A DNA stretch of 9,368 nucleotides from Clostridia bacterium (GTDB lineage: Bacteria; Bacillota; Clostridia; Peptostreptococcales; Anaerovoracaceae), in contig BNUG01000068.1 in assembly GCA_025997195.1 (NCBI GenBank), positions 1-9,368 of the forward strand, in the 5' to 3' direction. Of this stretch, positions 1 to 6,585 are shown in pieces. A model generated the notes under the pieces. The model searched no databases, was not told the origin of the DNA, and saw only the letters and a program-made list of their open reading frames with translations. Within the stretch, counting starts at the first letter, position 1. Each line of letters begins with the position of its first letter. A program made the translations under genes and the position numbers.

Positions 1-231
1 TGCGTTTCCCTGTCGCGTGACAAATCGCTAAGCTGTCTTCGCGTTTCTTAGATAGGTTCTCGACCTCCGCACTGTAAACGTCTGCATTATGTCGTGCTCT
101 GCTAAGAGGGCAGGGAAACGTCTGCGCACTCAAACTTGCAGGGAGCGCCTTGCTATTACCCGCAAGACGCTCTCCCTTTGACTCATTCGCGATGGTAAAC
201 ACTTTGGATTGTTTTGGCCTCGTTTACCCAC
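1..231. other. Non-coding region rich in inverted repeats; possible structured RNA, unassigned
   Basis: I find no convincing reading frame here. The sequence shows a perfect 10-bp inverted repeat (3-12 with 111-120). Nested inside it is an 8-bp pairing with two G-U pairs (15-22 with 90-97). Smaller stems lie at 28-32/47-51 and 54-57/63-66. A strong hairpin spans 141-176 (GGGAG-CG-C-CTTGC against GCAAG-A-CG-CT-CTCCC, 8-base loop), and a 7-bp stem pairs 194-200 with 222-228. The 10-mer AAACGTCTGC occurs at 76-85 and 116-125. GTAAACG at 74-80 could also pair with 221-227, competing with the 194-200 stem. I compared it from memory with tmRNA, RNase P RNA, SRP RNA, 6S RNA and common riboswitches and saw no signature. 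Strand is unresolved: the wobble pairs of the first domain favour +, whereas the C/A mismatch at 148/167 becomes a G-U pair on the - strand. The element may begin outside the window. Confidence 0.4.
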
Positions 232-295
232 TTATTTGTCGTACACCCGATGAAAAATACCATTTTTGAAGAGACGGAAAATCTCGATGCGGAAA

Positions 296-331
296 GCCGA
301 ATCGTTCATAACGATTCGGTTGATCTTTCTT
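296..331 (+). terminator. Terminator-like hairpin upstream of obg
   Basis: CCGAATCGTT (297-306) and AACGATTCGG (310-319) form a perfect 10-bp stem with a 3-base loop, extended by a G-U and an A-T pair. It is followed by a T-rich but interrupted tract (320-331, TTGATCTTTCTT). This resembles an intrinsic terminator ending whatever is transcribed from the left, perhaps the structured region at 1-231. The broken T-tract makes it a weak one. A second small stem, TTGCGA/TCGCAA (330-335 with 345-350), lies just after it. Confidence 0.5.
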
Positions 332-374
332 GCGACGAACGATATCGCAACGGGATTGATATCACAAAGGGGCT

Positions 375-412
375 TTGAAATCACCAGCAGGAAGTATGAT
401 ATACTGCCTGTA
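375..412 (+). promoter_or_regulatory. Extended -10 promoter of obg, predicted to give a leaderless mRNA
   Basis: TGATATACT at 397-405 is a canonical extended -10 (TG-N-TATACT; the hexamer at 400-405 matches five of six consensus bases). TTGAAA at 375-380 could act as a -35, but with a long 19-bp spacer. Only six bases separate the -10 from the obg ATG at 412, so transcription would start at or within about a base of the start codon. There is no Shine-Dalgarno sequence in the last 15 bases before the ATG. The same arrangement occurs at rarA. Confidence 0.6.
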
Positions 413-1731
413 TGTTTGTAGACAGAGCGCAAATCGTGATTAAGAGCGGGAAAGGCGGCGACGGGGCCGTTTCTTTTCGTCGGGAACCGTTTGTTCCGAA
501 CGGCGGGCCTGATGGGGGGAATGGCGGCAAGGGCGGCGATGTCATCTTTGTCGCGGATCGAAACCTCAGAACCCTGATGGATCTGCGTTATATGAAGAAA
601 TACAAGGCCGCGTCCGGTCAGCCCGGTATGAGTTCGCATAAATACGGGAAGGGCGGCGAGGATCTTGTGATTCGCGTGCCTCTGGGCAGCGTATTGATCG
701 ACGAGGCTTCGGGCGCCTTTATGGCGGATTTGTCAGAAGACGGCGCACGCTTTGTGGCGGCGATCGGAGGCAAAGGCGGTCAGGGGAACAGCAATTTCAA
801 AAATAGCGTGCGGCAGGCACCCAATTTCGCGGAAGCGGGGACTGAGGGACAGGAACGTACCATCGTGATCGAACTGAAGCTGATTGCCGACGTCGGCATC
901 ATCGGACTTCCGAACGTTGGAAAATCGACATTCTTGGCGGCGTCGACCGGCGCAAAGCCGAAAATCGCAAACTATCATTTCACTACGGTCGCGCCAAACC
1001 TCGGTGTGGTGGAACTCGCGAATACAGGGTATGTGCTCGCGGATATTCCGGGGCTGATCGAAGGCGCGGCGAGCGGCGCCGGTCTCGGGCATGACTTTTT
1101 GAAGCATGTTGAACGTACACGGCTTTTGATTCATGTACTCGACGCTGCGGGTTCGGAAGGGCGCAGACCGCTGGACGACTATCATGCCATCCGCAAAGAA
1201 ATGGCCGAATACTCGTCCTTGCTCACGATAAAACCGGAAATCGTATGTCTGAATAAGATGGACGTCGCCGACACGGAAAGCGAGGTGTATCAGGCTCTCA
1301 CCCAGTATCTCGACGCGAATCAAATCGATTATTATCGGGTTAGCGCCTATACGGGGCTGGGTGTACGCGAAGTGCTGAATACTGTGGCGCGTAGGCTGGA
1401 TGAGATCGACCGTGATGCTGCCGAGCGGCCGGACAAGACGCCGCTTTACGGTGATCAGTCGCAGTGGATGAGGGTGATGCGCATTGAGGACGACATCGAT
1501 TACAAGGTGATCAAAATCGCGACTGCCGAGGACGGCGCATTTGAACTTTCCGGAAAACAGCTGCACAAGATATTTGATTCTACGAATTTTAATGATCCTG
1601 AATCTTTGGCGTATCTTGACAGATATTTGCGGACAAACGGCGTGATTCGGAAGCTGAAAGCGCGCGGACTTGAGGATGGGGGAACCATCCGCATCAAAGA
1701 TTTCGATATGGAGTGGCATGACGACGAGTAG
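412..1731 (+). CDS. obg: GTPase Obg/CgtA
   Basis: Ribosome-associated GTPase that acts in 50S subunit assembly and links it to stringent-response and cell-cycle control. At 439 aa it has the full Gram-positive architecture. The glycine-rich Obg fold covers about residues 1-158, with repeated GKGGDG and GGNGGKGG motifs. The G domain covers about 159-335: G1 GLPNVGKS at 165-172, switch I threonines 191-192, G3 DIPGLIEGA at 211-219, G4 NKMD at 281-284 and G5 SAYTG at 311-315. The C-terminal OCT domain covers about 365-435. The ATG at 412 gives the canonical MFVD start and sits directly behind an extended -10 with no ribosome binding site. In many Bacillota obg follows rplU and rpmA; here more than 400 bases upstream are gene-free. 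Its last 14 bases overlap the next gene, which points to co-expression. All catalytic motifs are intact. Confidence 0.97.
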   Translation: MFVDRAQIVIKSGKGGDGAVSFRREPFVPNGGPDGGNGGKGGDVIFVADRNLRTLMDLRYMKKYKAASGQPGMSSHKYGKGGEDLVIRVPLGSVLIDEASGAFMADLSEDGARFVAAIGGKGGQGNSNFKNSVRQAPNFAEAGTEGQERTIVIELKLIADVGIIGLPNVGKSTFLAASTGAKPKIANYHFTTVAPNLGVVELANTGYVLADIPGLIEGAASGAGLGHDFLKHVERTRLLIHVLDAAGSEGRRPLDDYHAIRKEMAEYSSLLTIKPEIVCLNKMDVADTESEVYQALTQYLDANQIDYYRVSAYTGLGVREVLNTVARRLDEIDRDAAERPDKTPLYGDQSQWMRVMRIEDDIDYKVIKIATAEDGAFELSGKQLHKIFDSTNFNDPESLAYLDRYLRTNGVIRKLKARGLEDGGTIRIKDFDMEWHDDE

Positions 1732-4138
1732 GGCGGCAGTACGGCGGAGATATCAATCCATTCTGGAGGCGCTGCAGGTGCCCGAGCACGTGAAACGGCA
1801 CTGTCTGGCGGTCGGGGATGCGGCGGCGAATATCGCGGCGGCCTTGCTGTCGGTCGATGATCCAAGCGTCAGTATTTCCGGTGAAAGCAGTGCACGCGCT
1901 CGCAGCACGGCTGATTTTGAGGATACGGCGAAGACTTCTTTTCGCGCACAGATCGACTGGGAGACTGTGCTTGCGGCCGGGTATCTGCATGATATGGCGC
2001 GGGCGCAAAAAGATCACGACATCGCCGGCGCGAAACAGATACGCGGACCGGCTTTTGAACGGTTTGGGATCGAGGATGAATTGCGCGCGGCGGCGGCAAC
2101 TGTCATCGAAGGACATATGAAGCTTGATTTTCCGGAACATGCTTCGGAGATGAACACGGCAGCGGTGGTATCGCTGGCGGACCGGGTGGTCAATCAAGAT
2201 CGTTATGTCGGCTATGAAGCGCGGATGGAAGATTTGTTAAAGCGTTATCAGGGCAATGAGGAAATGGAAAGGCGCGTGCATCGCAATATGGAAAAAGCGC
2301 TGCGCCTGATTCGTGAGATCGAAAGTATGACCGGAAAATCCATGCGCGAGATCACGACAGGCGGGCGCGCGGAACTCGAAGGCGCGTTGCTGCGCGCCGA
2401 GCGTCCGGGACGATATATCGGCGGAGAAGTCAACTCCGTTGTGAAAGATTGGGACGAAACCGCCGTCCATTTTTGTTTTGCTTTCCCGGATCTTTACGAT
2501 ATCGGGATGTCTTATACGGGGTTTCAGATCCTCTACGGCGTGATCAATGAACGGGCGGACTTGCTGTGCGAACGGACGTTTTCTATTGCCGCCGATATGG
2601 CGGAACTGATGGCGGAGGAGGGTTTGCCGCTGTTTTCGCTGGAGAACCGTATGCCGGTAAATCGGTTTGATATTGTAGGCTTCACACTCCAGTACGAACT
2701 CTGTTATACGAATGTTGTTCGCATGCTAAAGCAGGCCGATATCCCGCTTTATGCGGCGGATCGCGGCGCGGGCGACCCGATCGTGGTGGCAGGCGGCCCA
2801 TGCGCGGCAAATGCGGAGCCCGTGGCGCCATTCTTTGATTTGGTGTGCTTCGGTGACGGCGAAGAGGTCATGCTCGCTTTGGCGGATCTGTATATCGCCC
2901 ATAAAGCTGAGGGACGCGAGGCATTTTTGCGTGCGGCCTCAAAGATCACGGGAGTGTATGCACCCGGATTCTACGAGCCGGTATATGCGAGTCCGAGTGA
3001 AGATGAAAACATTGGGAATGGGATCCGTCGATTTCCGCGTTTTGTTCATTTTCGTAAAAAATACGATGACTTGCCCGACCGGATTGAACGGGCTCTCGTT
3101 TGCGACCTGGAAACTGCATATTTTCCGGTTGCGCCTGTGGTTCCGCACATCGAGACCGTCCACGACCGCGCAGCCGTTGAAATCATGCGCGGGTGCTACC
3201 GCAAATGCCATTTCTGTCAAGCTAGTTATGCGTGTGATGGAGTACGCAGGCGCTCGCCGGAACGCATCAAAGAATTGCTATTCCATACTCTCGCCAACAC
3301 CGGCTACGATGAAGTATCGCTGCTTTCACTGTCCACAGGGGATTATCCCGGCATCGAAACCCTCGTGACCGACCTGATGGAAGAATTGTCCGGAAAAGAC
3401 GTCTCCCTCTCGCTGCCATCGCTGAGGCTAGACTCTCTGAAAACAGAAACGCTTGCCAAAATCGCGGAATACAAGCGCTCAGGATTGACTTTTGCGCCCG
3501 AAGCCGGTACCCAGCGCCTGCGCGACGCGATCGGCAAACAAATCACGGAAGAAGATCTGCTGCGCGCGCTCGAGATCGCACTTCCCCTCGGTTTTACAAA
3601 ATTCAAGTTTTACTTCATGATCGGTCTGCCCGGCGAAACTTACGAAGACCTCGACGGGATTGCGCACCTCGCCCAAATCACAATTCAAAAGGCGAAACAA
3701 ATCGCCAGAGAACAGGGCGCGGCATACCGTTTCAACCTGTCAGTCAGCGCCTCCAATTTTGTTCCCAAACCGGGTACACCGTTTGAGCGCGCCTGCGGTG
3801 ACTTCGAGGAAGCCCTGATTGAAAAAGTTCATTACTTGAAAGACGCCGTCCGACGCGTCAAAGGCGTGGGTTTCAAATTTCATGATACACGCATGAGCCG
3901 CATCGAAATGCTACTGGCCAAGGGCGACCGACGTGCGGCCGAAGCGGTACGGATCTGTGCCGAAAACGGCGCGGGGTTCGACAGCTGGCGCGAGCATTTT
4001 GATTATCGTAATTGGCTGCGCGCCTTCGAGGAGGCCGGCTTGCCTGCTTTGGATCTCTACGCCGAGACTCCTGCAGACGGTAGTTTGCAACCGCTCCCGT
4101 GGGATCTCATCGTACACGGCAAGGCATATCCAAAATGA
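1718..4138 (+). CDS. HD-domain / TIGR03960-family radical SAM fusion protein
   Basis: An 806-aa cytoplasmic protein in two parts. Residues about 18-205 form an HD phosphohydrolase-like domain with all expected metal ligands (H28, H91-D92, D155) and a GYLHDMAR motif. Its C-terminal part resembles the HD domains that some Clostridia attach to MobA-like nucleotidyltransferases more than it resembles YqeK. From about residue 221 it is a typical TIGR03960 protein. It begins RPGRYIGGEVNSVVKDWDE, has a B12-binding-like region (about 250-400, with GGPCAANAEP at 359-368), then a radical SAM domain with the iron-sulfur motif C493-x3-C497-x2-C500. The family's substrate is unknown. I chose ATG 1718, which has GGAG at 1710-1713 and overlaps obg by 14 bases; TTG 1670 and ATG 1676 are in frame but overlap obg more. 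The stop overlaps the next start (ATGA). The frame is continuous, so this looks like a true fusion. TIGR03960 proteins usually lack this N-terminal domain. Confidence 0.9.
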   Translation: MTTSRAAVRRRYQSILEALQVPEHVKRHCLAVGDAAANIAAALLSVDDPSVSISGESSARARSTADFEDTAKTSFRAQIDWETVLAAGYLHDMARAQKDHDIAGAKQIRGPAFERFGIEDELRAAAATVIEGHMKLDFPEHASEMNTAAVVSLADRVVNQDRYVGYEARMEDLLKRYQGNEEMERRVHRNMEKALRLIREIESMTGKSMREITTGGRAELEGALLRAERPGRYIGGEVNSVVKDWDETAVHFCFAFPDLYDIGMSYTGFQILYGVINERADLLCERTFSIAADMAELMAEEGLPLFSLENRMPVNRFDIVGFTLQYELCYTNVVRMLKQADIPLYAADRGAGDPIVVAGGPCAANAEPVAPFFDLVCFGDGEEVMLALADLYIAHKAEGREAFLRAASKITGVYAPGFYEPVYASPSEDENIGNGIRRFPRFVHFRKKYDDLPDRIERALVCDLETAYFPVAPVVPHIETVHDRAAVEIMRGCYRKCHFCQASYACDGVRRRSPERIKELLFHTLANTGYDEVSLLSLSTGDYPGIETLVTDLMEELSGKDVSLSLPSLRLDSLKTETLAKIAEYKRSGLTFAPEAGTQRLRDAIGKQITEEDLLRALEIALPLGFTKFKFYFMIGLPGETYEDLDGIAHLAQITIQKAKQIAREQGAAYRFNLSVSASNFVPKPGTPFERACGDFEEALIEKVHYLKDAVRRVKGVGFKFHDTRMSRIEMLLAKGDRRAAEAVRICAENGAGFDSWREHFDYRNWLRAFEEAGLPALDLYAETPADGSLQPLPWDLIVHGKAYPK

Positions 4139-4815
4139 AATATGTGATCGAATTCTCAAAGACCGGCCGTATGGCCTATATCTCACACCTGGATCTGAGC
4201 CGGGCGTTTCTGCGCGCGCTGCGCATGACGGGGCTGCAACCGGCGTATTCGCAAGGGTTCAACCCACACCCCAAAATGAGCATCGCGCTGCCGCTGTCAC
4301 TCGGGCAATCGTCCGTTTGCGAGTTGATCGAGATCGAAACAAGGGAGGATCAAGAGCGATTGTTTTTTGCCGAAGCGGTGAATTTGTTGAATGACCGTTT
4401 GCCGGACGGTATTCGTGTCCTGACCATGCGCGAAAAGCCGGACGCCTTTTCGAAACCGCTTGCTTCGTATGTACGCGCGGCAGAGTATGAGATCCTCTGC
4501 GATGGGATTTTCGATGCAAATGCACGAATGGCGGCGTTTTTTGAGCGAGTACATATCCCTGTTTTAAAAACTTCGAAAAAAACAGGGCAGACGGCAGAGA
4601 AGGACATTCGTCCGGATATGTTGTCTTTCAGTGTGAAAAATGAACTCCACGGCTGGCTACTCTGCCGTGTAACGCTTCGTGCCGAGGGCGGCGCCGTCCT
4701 GAGTCCGCGAACCTTCTTCGATGCGTTTGCGGGGACAGTTCGGAACACACCGACCATCACGCGTATTGCGATTTTTGGCGATGGCGGAGAAATGCTCGCC
4801 GGAAGGGCTAGATGA
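4135..4815 (+). CDS. TIGR03936-family radical SAM-associated protein (DUF2344)
   Basis: A 226-aa soluble protein with the family's hallmark N-terminus: FSKTGRMAYISHLDLSRA (7-24), then the AYSQGFNPHPKMS block (37-49). DUF2344 proteins are encoded beside, or fused to, TIGR03960 radical SAM proteins and are presumed to work with them; the reaction is unknown. Length fits the family. The ATG at 4135 lies within ATGA, sharing four bases with the upstream stop, and only a weak ribosome binding site is visible, so translation is probably coupled to the radical SAM gene. The usual downstream partner in Bacillota is a ribonuclease G/E gene; here a TraX-like gene follows. The identification is firm from the N-terminal blocks, while the function is inferred only from the neighbourhood. 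Confidence 0.93.
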   Translation: MKYVIEFSKTGRMAYISHLDLSRAFLRALRMTGLQPAYSQGFNPHPKMSIALPLSLGQSSVCELIEIETREDQERLFFAEAVNLLNDRLPDGIRVLTMREKPDAFSKPLASYVRAAEYEILCDGIFDANARMAAFFERVHIPVLKTSKKTGQTAEKDIRPDMLSFSVKNELHGWLLCRVTLRAEGGAVLSPRTFFDAFAGTVRNTPTITRIAIFGDGGEMLAGRAR

Positions 4816-5588
4816 AAGGGATTTCAACCAACGCTTTGAAGATCATCGCGATGATCTGCATGGTCTTAGATCACGCACCGTATCTTACGGCGGATCTGAA
4901 ATCGCAGTATTATGATTTTCCGTGGTTTCTCTTGCATGCGGTAGGGCGTATCACGGCTCCGATTTTTTTCTATTTGCTGCAGGTCGGATATCAGCGCACA
5001 CGGAATGTCAATCGGTATACGATACGCTTACTTGTTTTTGCGGCGATCAGCTATGTGCCTTATATTTGGTATTTCGAAGGTGCGCCGCCCGATTCTTCGA
5101 ATTTCACGCACCTGAATGTGATCGTTACGATGCTCTTTGGGCTGCTGATGCTGCGCTCGATTCACGAGATCTCTTCAACGTCGCTGAAAGCAGTGGGCGT
5201 GGTTCTTTGCCTGATTGGTGGTTTTTATGCCGATTACGGGCTTTACGGCATGGCGATCATCCTTGTGTTTGATCTTTGCCGGGGCAGCAGAGGGCGCTCG
5301 GTTCTTGGCTTCGGTGCAGTATGCATGGTTTATGTATACATGAATGTGACGGATATCGTTGGTGACGGCCCGAACGCATTGGCGTCGATGGCCGGTGCCT
5401 GGCATACGCCGGTCTATGCCCATTACTTCATTGTTCAACTCTGTCAACTCATTCCGCTGGCTCTGATTGCTTTGCATCGCGTGTGGACGCCCGGCACCAT
5501 CGAGAAAAAGCCGGGATTCCTCGCAAAATGGGGTTTCTATATTTTCTATCCGGCACATATCACAGTCCTGCTGTTGCTCCGCTATTAA
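4812..5588 (+). CDS. TraX-family integral membrane protein
   Basis: A 258-aa protein with about seven to eight hydrophobic segments (roughly residues 9-24, 38-58, 70-88, 100-115, 126-155, 163-180, 204-222 and 240-256). Family-typical polar residues sit in or near membranes: D20-H21 in MVLDHAPYL, RITAPIFFYLL (46-56), N102 in the HLNVIVT segment, DYGLYG (141-146) and FYPAH near the C-terminus (245-249). The family is named for F-plasmid TraX, which acetylates the pilin N-terminus; chromosomal homologues are common in Bacillota and their substrates are mostly unknown, so pilin modification is not implied here. The ATG at 4812 overlaps the DUF2344 stop by four bases and has GGAAGGG at 4801-4807. 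It is the last gene of the obg unit. I see no clear terminator after it. Confidence 0.85.
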   Translation: MKGISTNALKIIAMICMVLDHAPYLTADLKSQYYDFPWFLLHAVGRITAPIFFYLLQVGYQRTRNVNRYTIRLLVFAAISYVPYIWYFEGAPPDSSNFTHLNVIVTMLFGLLMLRSIHEISSTSLKAVGVVLCLIGGFYADYGLYGMAIILVFDLCRGSRGRSVLGFGAVCMVYVYMNVTDIVGDGPNALASMAGAWHTPVYAHYFIVQLCQLIPLALIALHRVWTPGTIEKKPGFLAKWGFYIFYPAHITVLLLLRY

Positions 5589-5596
5589 TTAATATA

Positions 5597-5641
5597 AATA
5601 TTTCCATAATATGCTTGACATTCTTGAATATTTCCAATATT
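5597..5641 (+). promoter_or_regulatory. Operator-like repeats in the comEA promoter
   Basis: The 10-mer AATATTTCCA occurs at 5597-5606 and again at 5627-5636, exactly 30 bp apart (about three helical turns), on either side of the -35 box. The second copy is part of a perfect dyad, AATATT-TCC-AATATT (5627-5641), that runs into the -10. The geometry suits a repressor that bends or occludes the promoter. The region is very AT-rich, so some repetition is expected by chance. Confidence 0.4.
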
Positions 5642-5643
5642 AT
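5615..5643 (+). promoter_or_regulatory. Sigma-A type promoter of comEA
   Basis: TTGACA (5615-5620) is a perfect -35. A 17-bp spacer separates it from TATTAT (5638-5643), a five-of-six -10. Transcription would begin near 5650, leaving a leader of about 65 bases before the comEA start. This is the best-matching housekeeping promoter in the window. It lies in a strongly AT-rich gap (5589-5715) between traX and comEA. Confidence 0.75.
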
Positions 5644-5715
5644 ACATTAATAGATAATAAAGTAATCGATTCTGTAAAAATTGCCATGCTATCGTGGCGG
5701 CGAGGATGACAAACA

Positions 5716-6534
5716 ATGCGCGGGTTTTTCACAACATTGATCGAGAATCCAAAAAAACGCAAGATGACAGCGATCGTCGTGGTCGTGATCTTTGTTGTTG
5801 TCATTGGCACCGCACGATACGTGGCCTCGTCGGGTTCGGACACAGGAGATATCCTGCGCAGGGATTCGGCTTCGGCTACGGATCCGGCATTGTTAAAAGA
5901 TCAGGCGCAAGGTGTGTCGAAAGATGAGGCCGTAGGGGCGAACAGCGACCTTACGGCCTCGGCGGCGGGCGAAATTGCGCAAAATGAGGGTTCTGCCGAT
6001 GTCTCACAGACCGCTGTTGCTGTCTTTGTTGACGTGGGTGGGGCTGTGGTTCGTGAAGGCGTGATCGCACTGCCGCCCGGTTCCCGCATTACAGACGCGA
6101 TCGAAGCTGCCGGCGGACTAACGGAAGGCGCTGATGTATCGGTCATCAATCGCGCTCAGGTAGTGTCGGACGGCGATAAGTTATATATCCCAACGACCGC
6201 CGAGGTGGAAAACGGCCGGCTAAAGCCGAGTATTGGCTTAGTGATAGGAGACGGCGGCACTTCCGGTGCGGCGGCAGGCGGCAGCGCCGCGGTGCCGGGA
6301 AGTGCCGTTTCATCCGGAAACGCGCCCGGAACAGACGCACAGGGGCGTGTCAACCTGAATACAGCAGACACCGAGACTTTGCAGCTGCTAAACGGTGTCG
6401 GTCCCGCTACCGCACAAAAAATCATAGATTACCGAAACGCGCACGGCCAGTTCAAGCGCATCGAAGACCTAATGAATGTCAGCGGGATCGGTCAAAAAAC
6501 CTTCGAGCGGCTCAAAGGGTTGATTTGCGTATAA
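5716..6534 (+). CDS. comEA: ComEA-type DNA-binding competence protein
   Basis: A membrane-anchored extracellular DNA receptor of 272 aa. A short N-terminal segment with positive charges (KKRK at 13-16) precedes one transmembrane helix (about 18-36, VVVVIFVVVIG). A variable linker follows, then an SLBB domain (about 101-160; VDVGGAVVREGVIALPPGSR is diagnostic). Next come a glycine/serine/alanine-rich spacer (about 179-207) and a C-terminal double helix-hairpin-helix domain (about 211-272; GVGPATAQKI and GIGQKTFERL) that binds double-stranded DNA. ComEA hands incoming DNA to the ComEC channel; comEC is not in this window. The ATG at 5716 has GAGGA at 5703-5707, eight bases upstream. It has its own promoter and no close partner gene. 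Without the rest of the competence apparatus, actual transformation is uncertain. Confidence 0.92.
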   Translation: MRGFFTTLIENPKKRKMTAIVVVVIFVVVIGTARYVASSGSDTGDILRRDSASATDPALLKDQAQGVSKDEAVGANSDLTASAAGEIAQNEGSADVSQTAVAVFVDVGGAVVREGVIALPPGSRITDAIEAAGGLTEGADVSVINRAQVVSDGDKLYIPTTAEVENGRLKPSIGLVIGDGGTSGAAAGGSAAVPGSAVSSGNAPGTDAQGRVNLNTADTETLQLLNGVGPATAQKIIDYRNAHGQFKRIEDLMNVSGIGQKTFERLKGLICV

Positions 6535-6536
6535 AA

Positions 6537-6550
6537 AGAACATATTTTCG
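6537..6550. promoter_or_regulatory. LexA-box-like sequence upstream of rarA
   Basis: AGAACATATTTTCG differs at two of 14 positions from CGAACATATGTTCG, a sequence of the Bacillus-type SOS-box form (CGAACRNRYGTTYC). It lies just upstream of the -35 region of the rarA promoter, and the downstream gene belongs to replication-damage tolerance. One half-site is imperfect, and the surrounding AT-rich bases raise the chance of a random match. Confidence 0.3.
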
Positions 6551-6567
6551 CACGTTTCCTTCCTGTA

Positions 6568-6585
6568 TATGATAAAATTACGGTA
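6568..6585 (+). promoter_or_regulatory. Extended -10 promoter of rarA, predicted to give a leaderless mRNA
   Basis: TGATAAAAT at 6570-6578 is an extended -10 (TG-N-TAAAAT, hexamer 6573-6578). No good -35 is present; TTCGCA at 6547-6552 is a weak candidate at 20 bp. The ATG at 6585 follows after six bases, the same spacing as at obg, and there is no Shine-Dalgarno sequence. Transcription should start at or next to the start codon. Confidence 0.6.

Noticed and set aside
1..231. tmRNA, RNase P RNA, SRP RNA or 6S RNA on either strand.
   Set aside because: I looked for the tmRNA tag frame, the GAGGAAAGTCC block of RNase P and the SRP GGAAG/AGCA loop and found none; GGTAAAC at 194-200 alone is not enough.
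733..1719. A 328-codon open frame on the minus strand opposite obg.
   Set aside because: It is the antisense shadow of an intact, highly conserved obg gene, and its translation shows no recognisable domain.
2751..3368. A 205-codon + strand frame inside the radical SAM gene.
   Set aside because: It is an out-of-frame shadow with Arg/Ser-rich composition; the conserved CxxxCxxC and TIGR03960 motifs are all in the other frame.
3933..4394. A 153-codon + strand frame bridging the radical SAM and DUF2344 genes.
   Set aside because: It overlaps two well-supported genes in another frame and shows no family motif.
4812..5588. traX as evidence of a conjugative element.
   Set aside because: TraX-family genes are common in chromosomes of Bacillota, and no relaxase, type IV secretion or pilin gene is present here.
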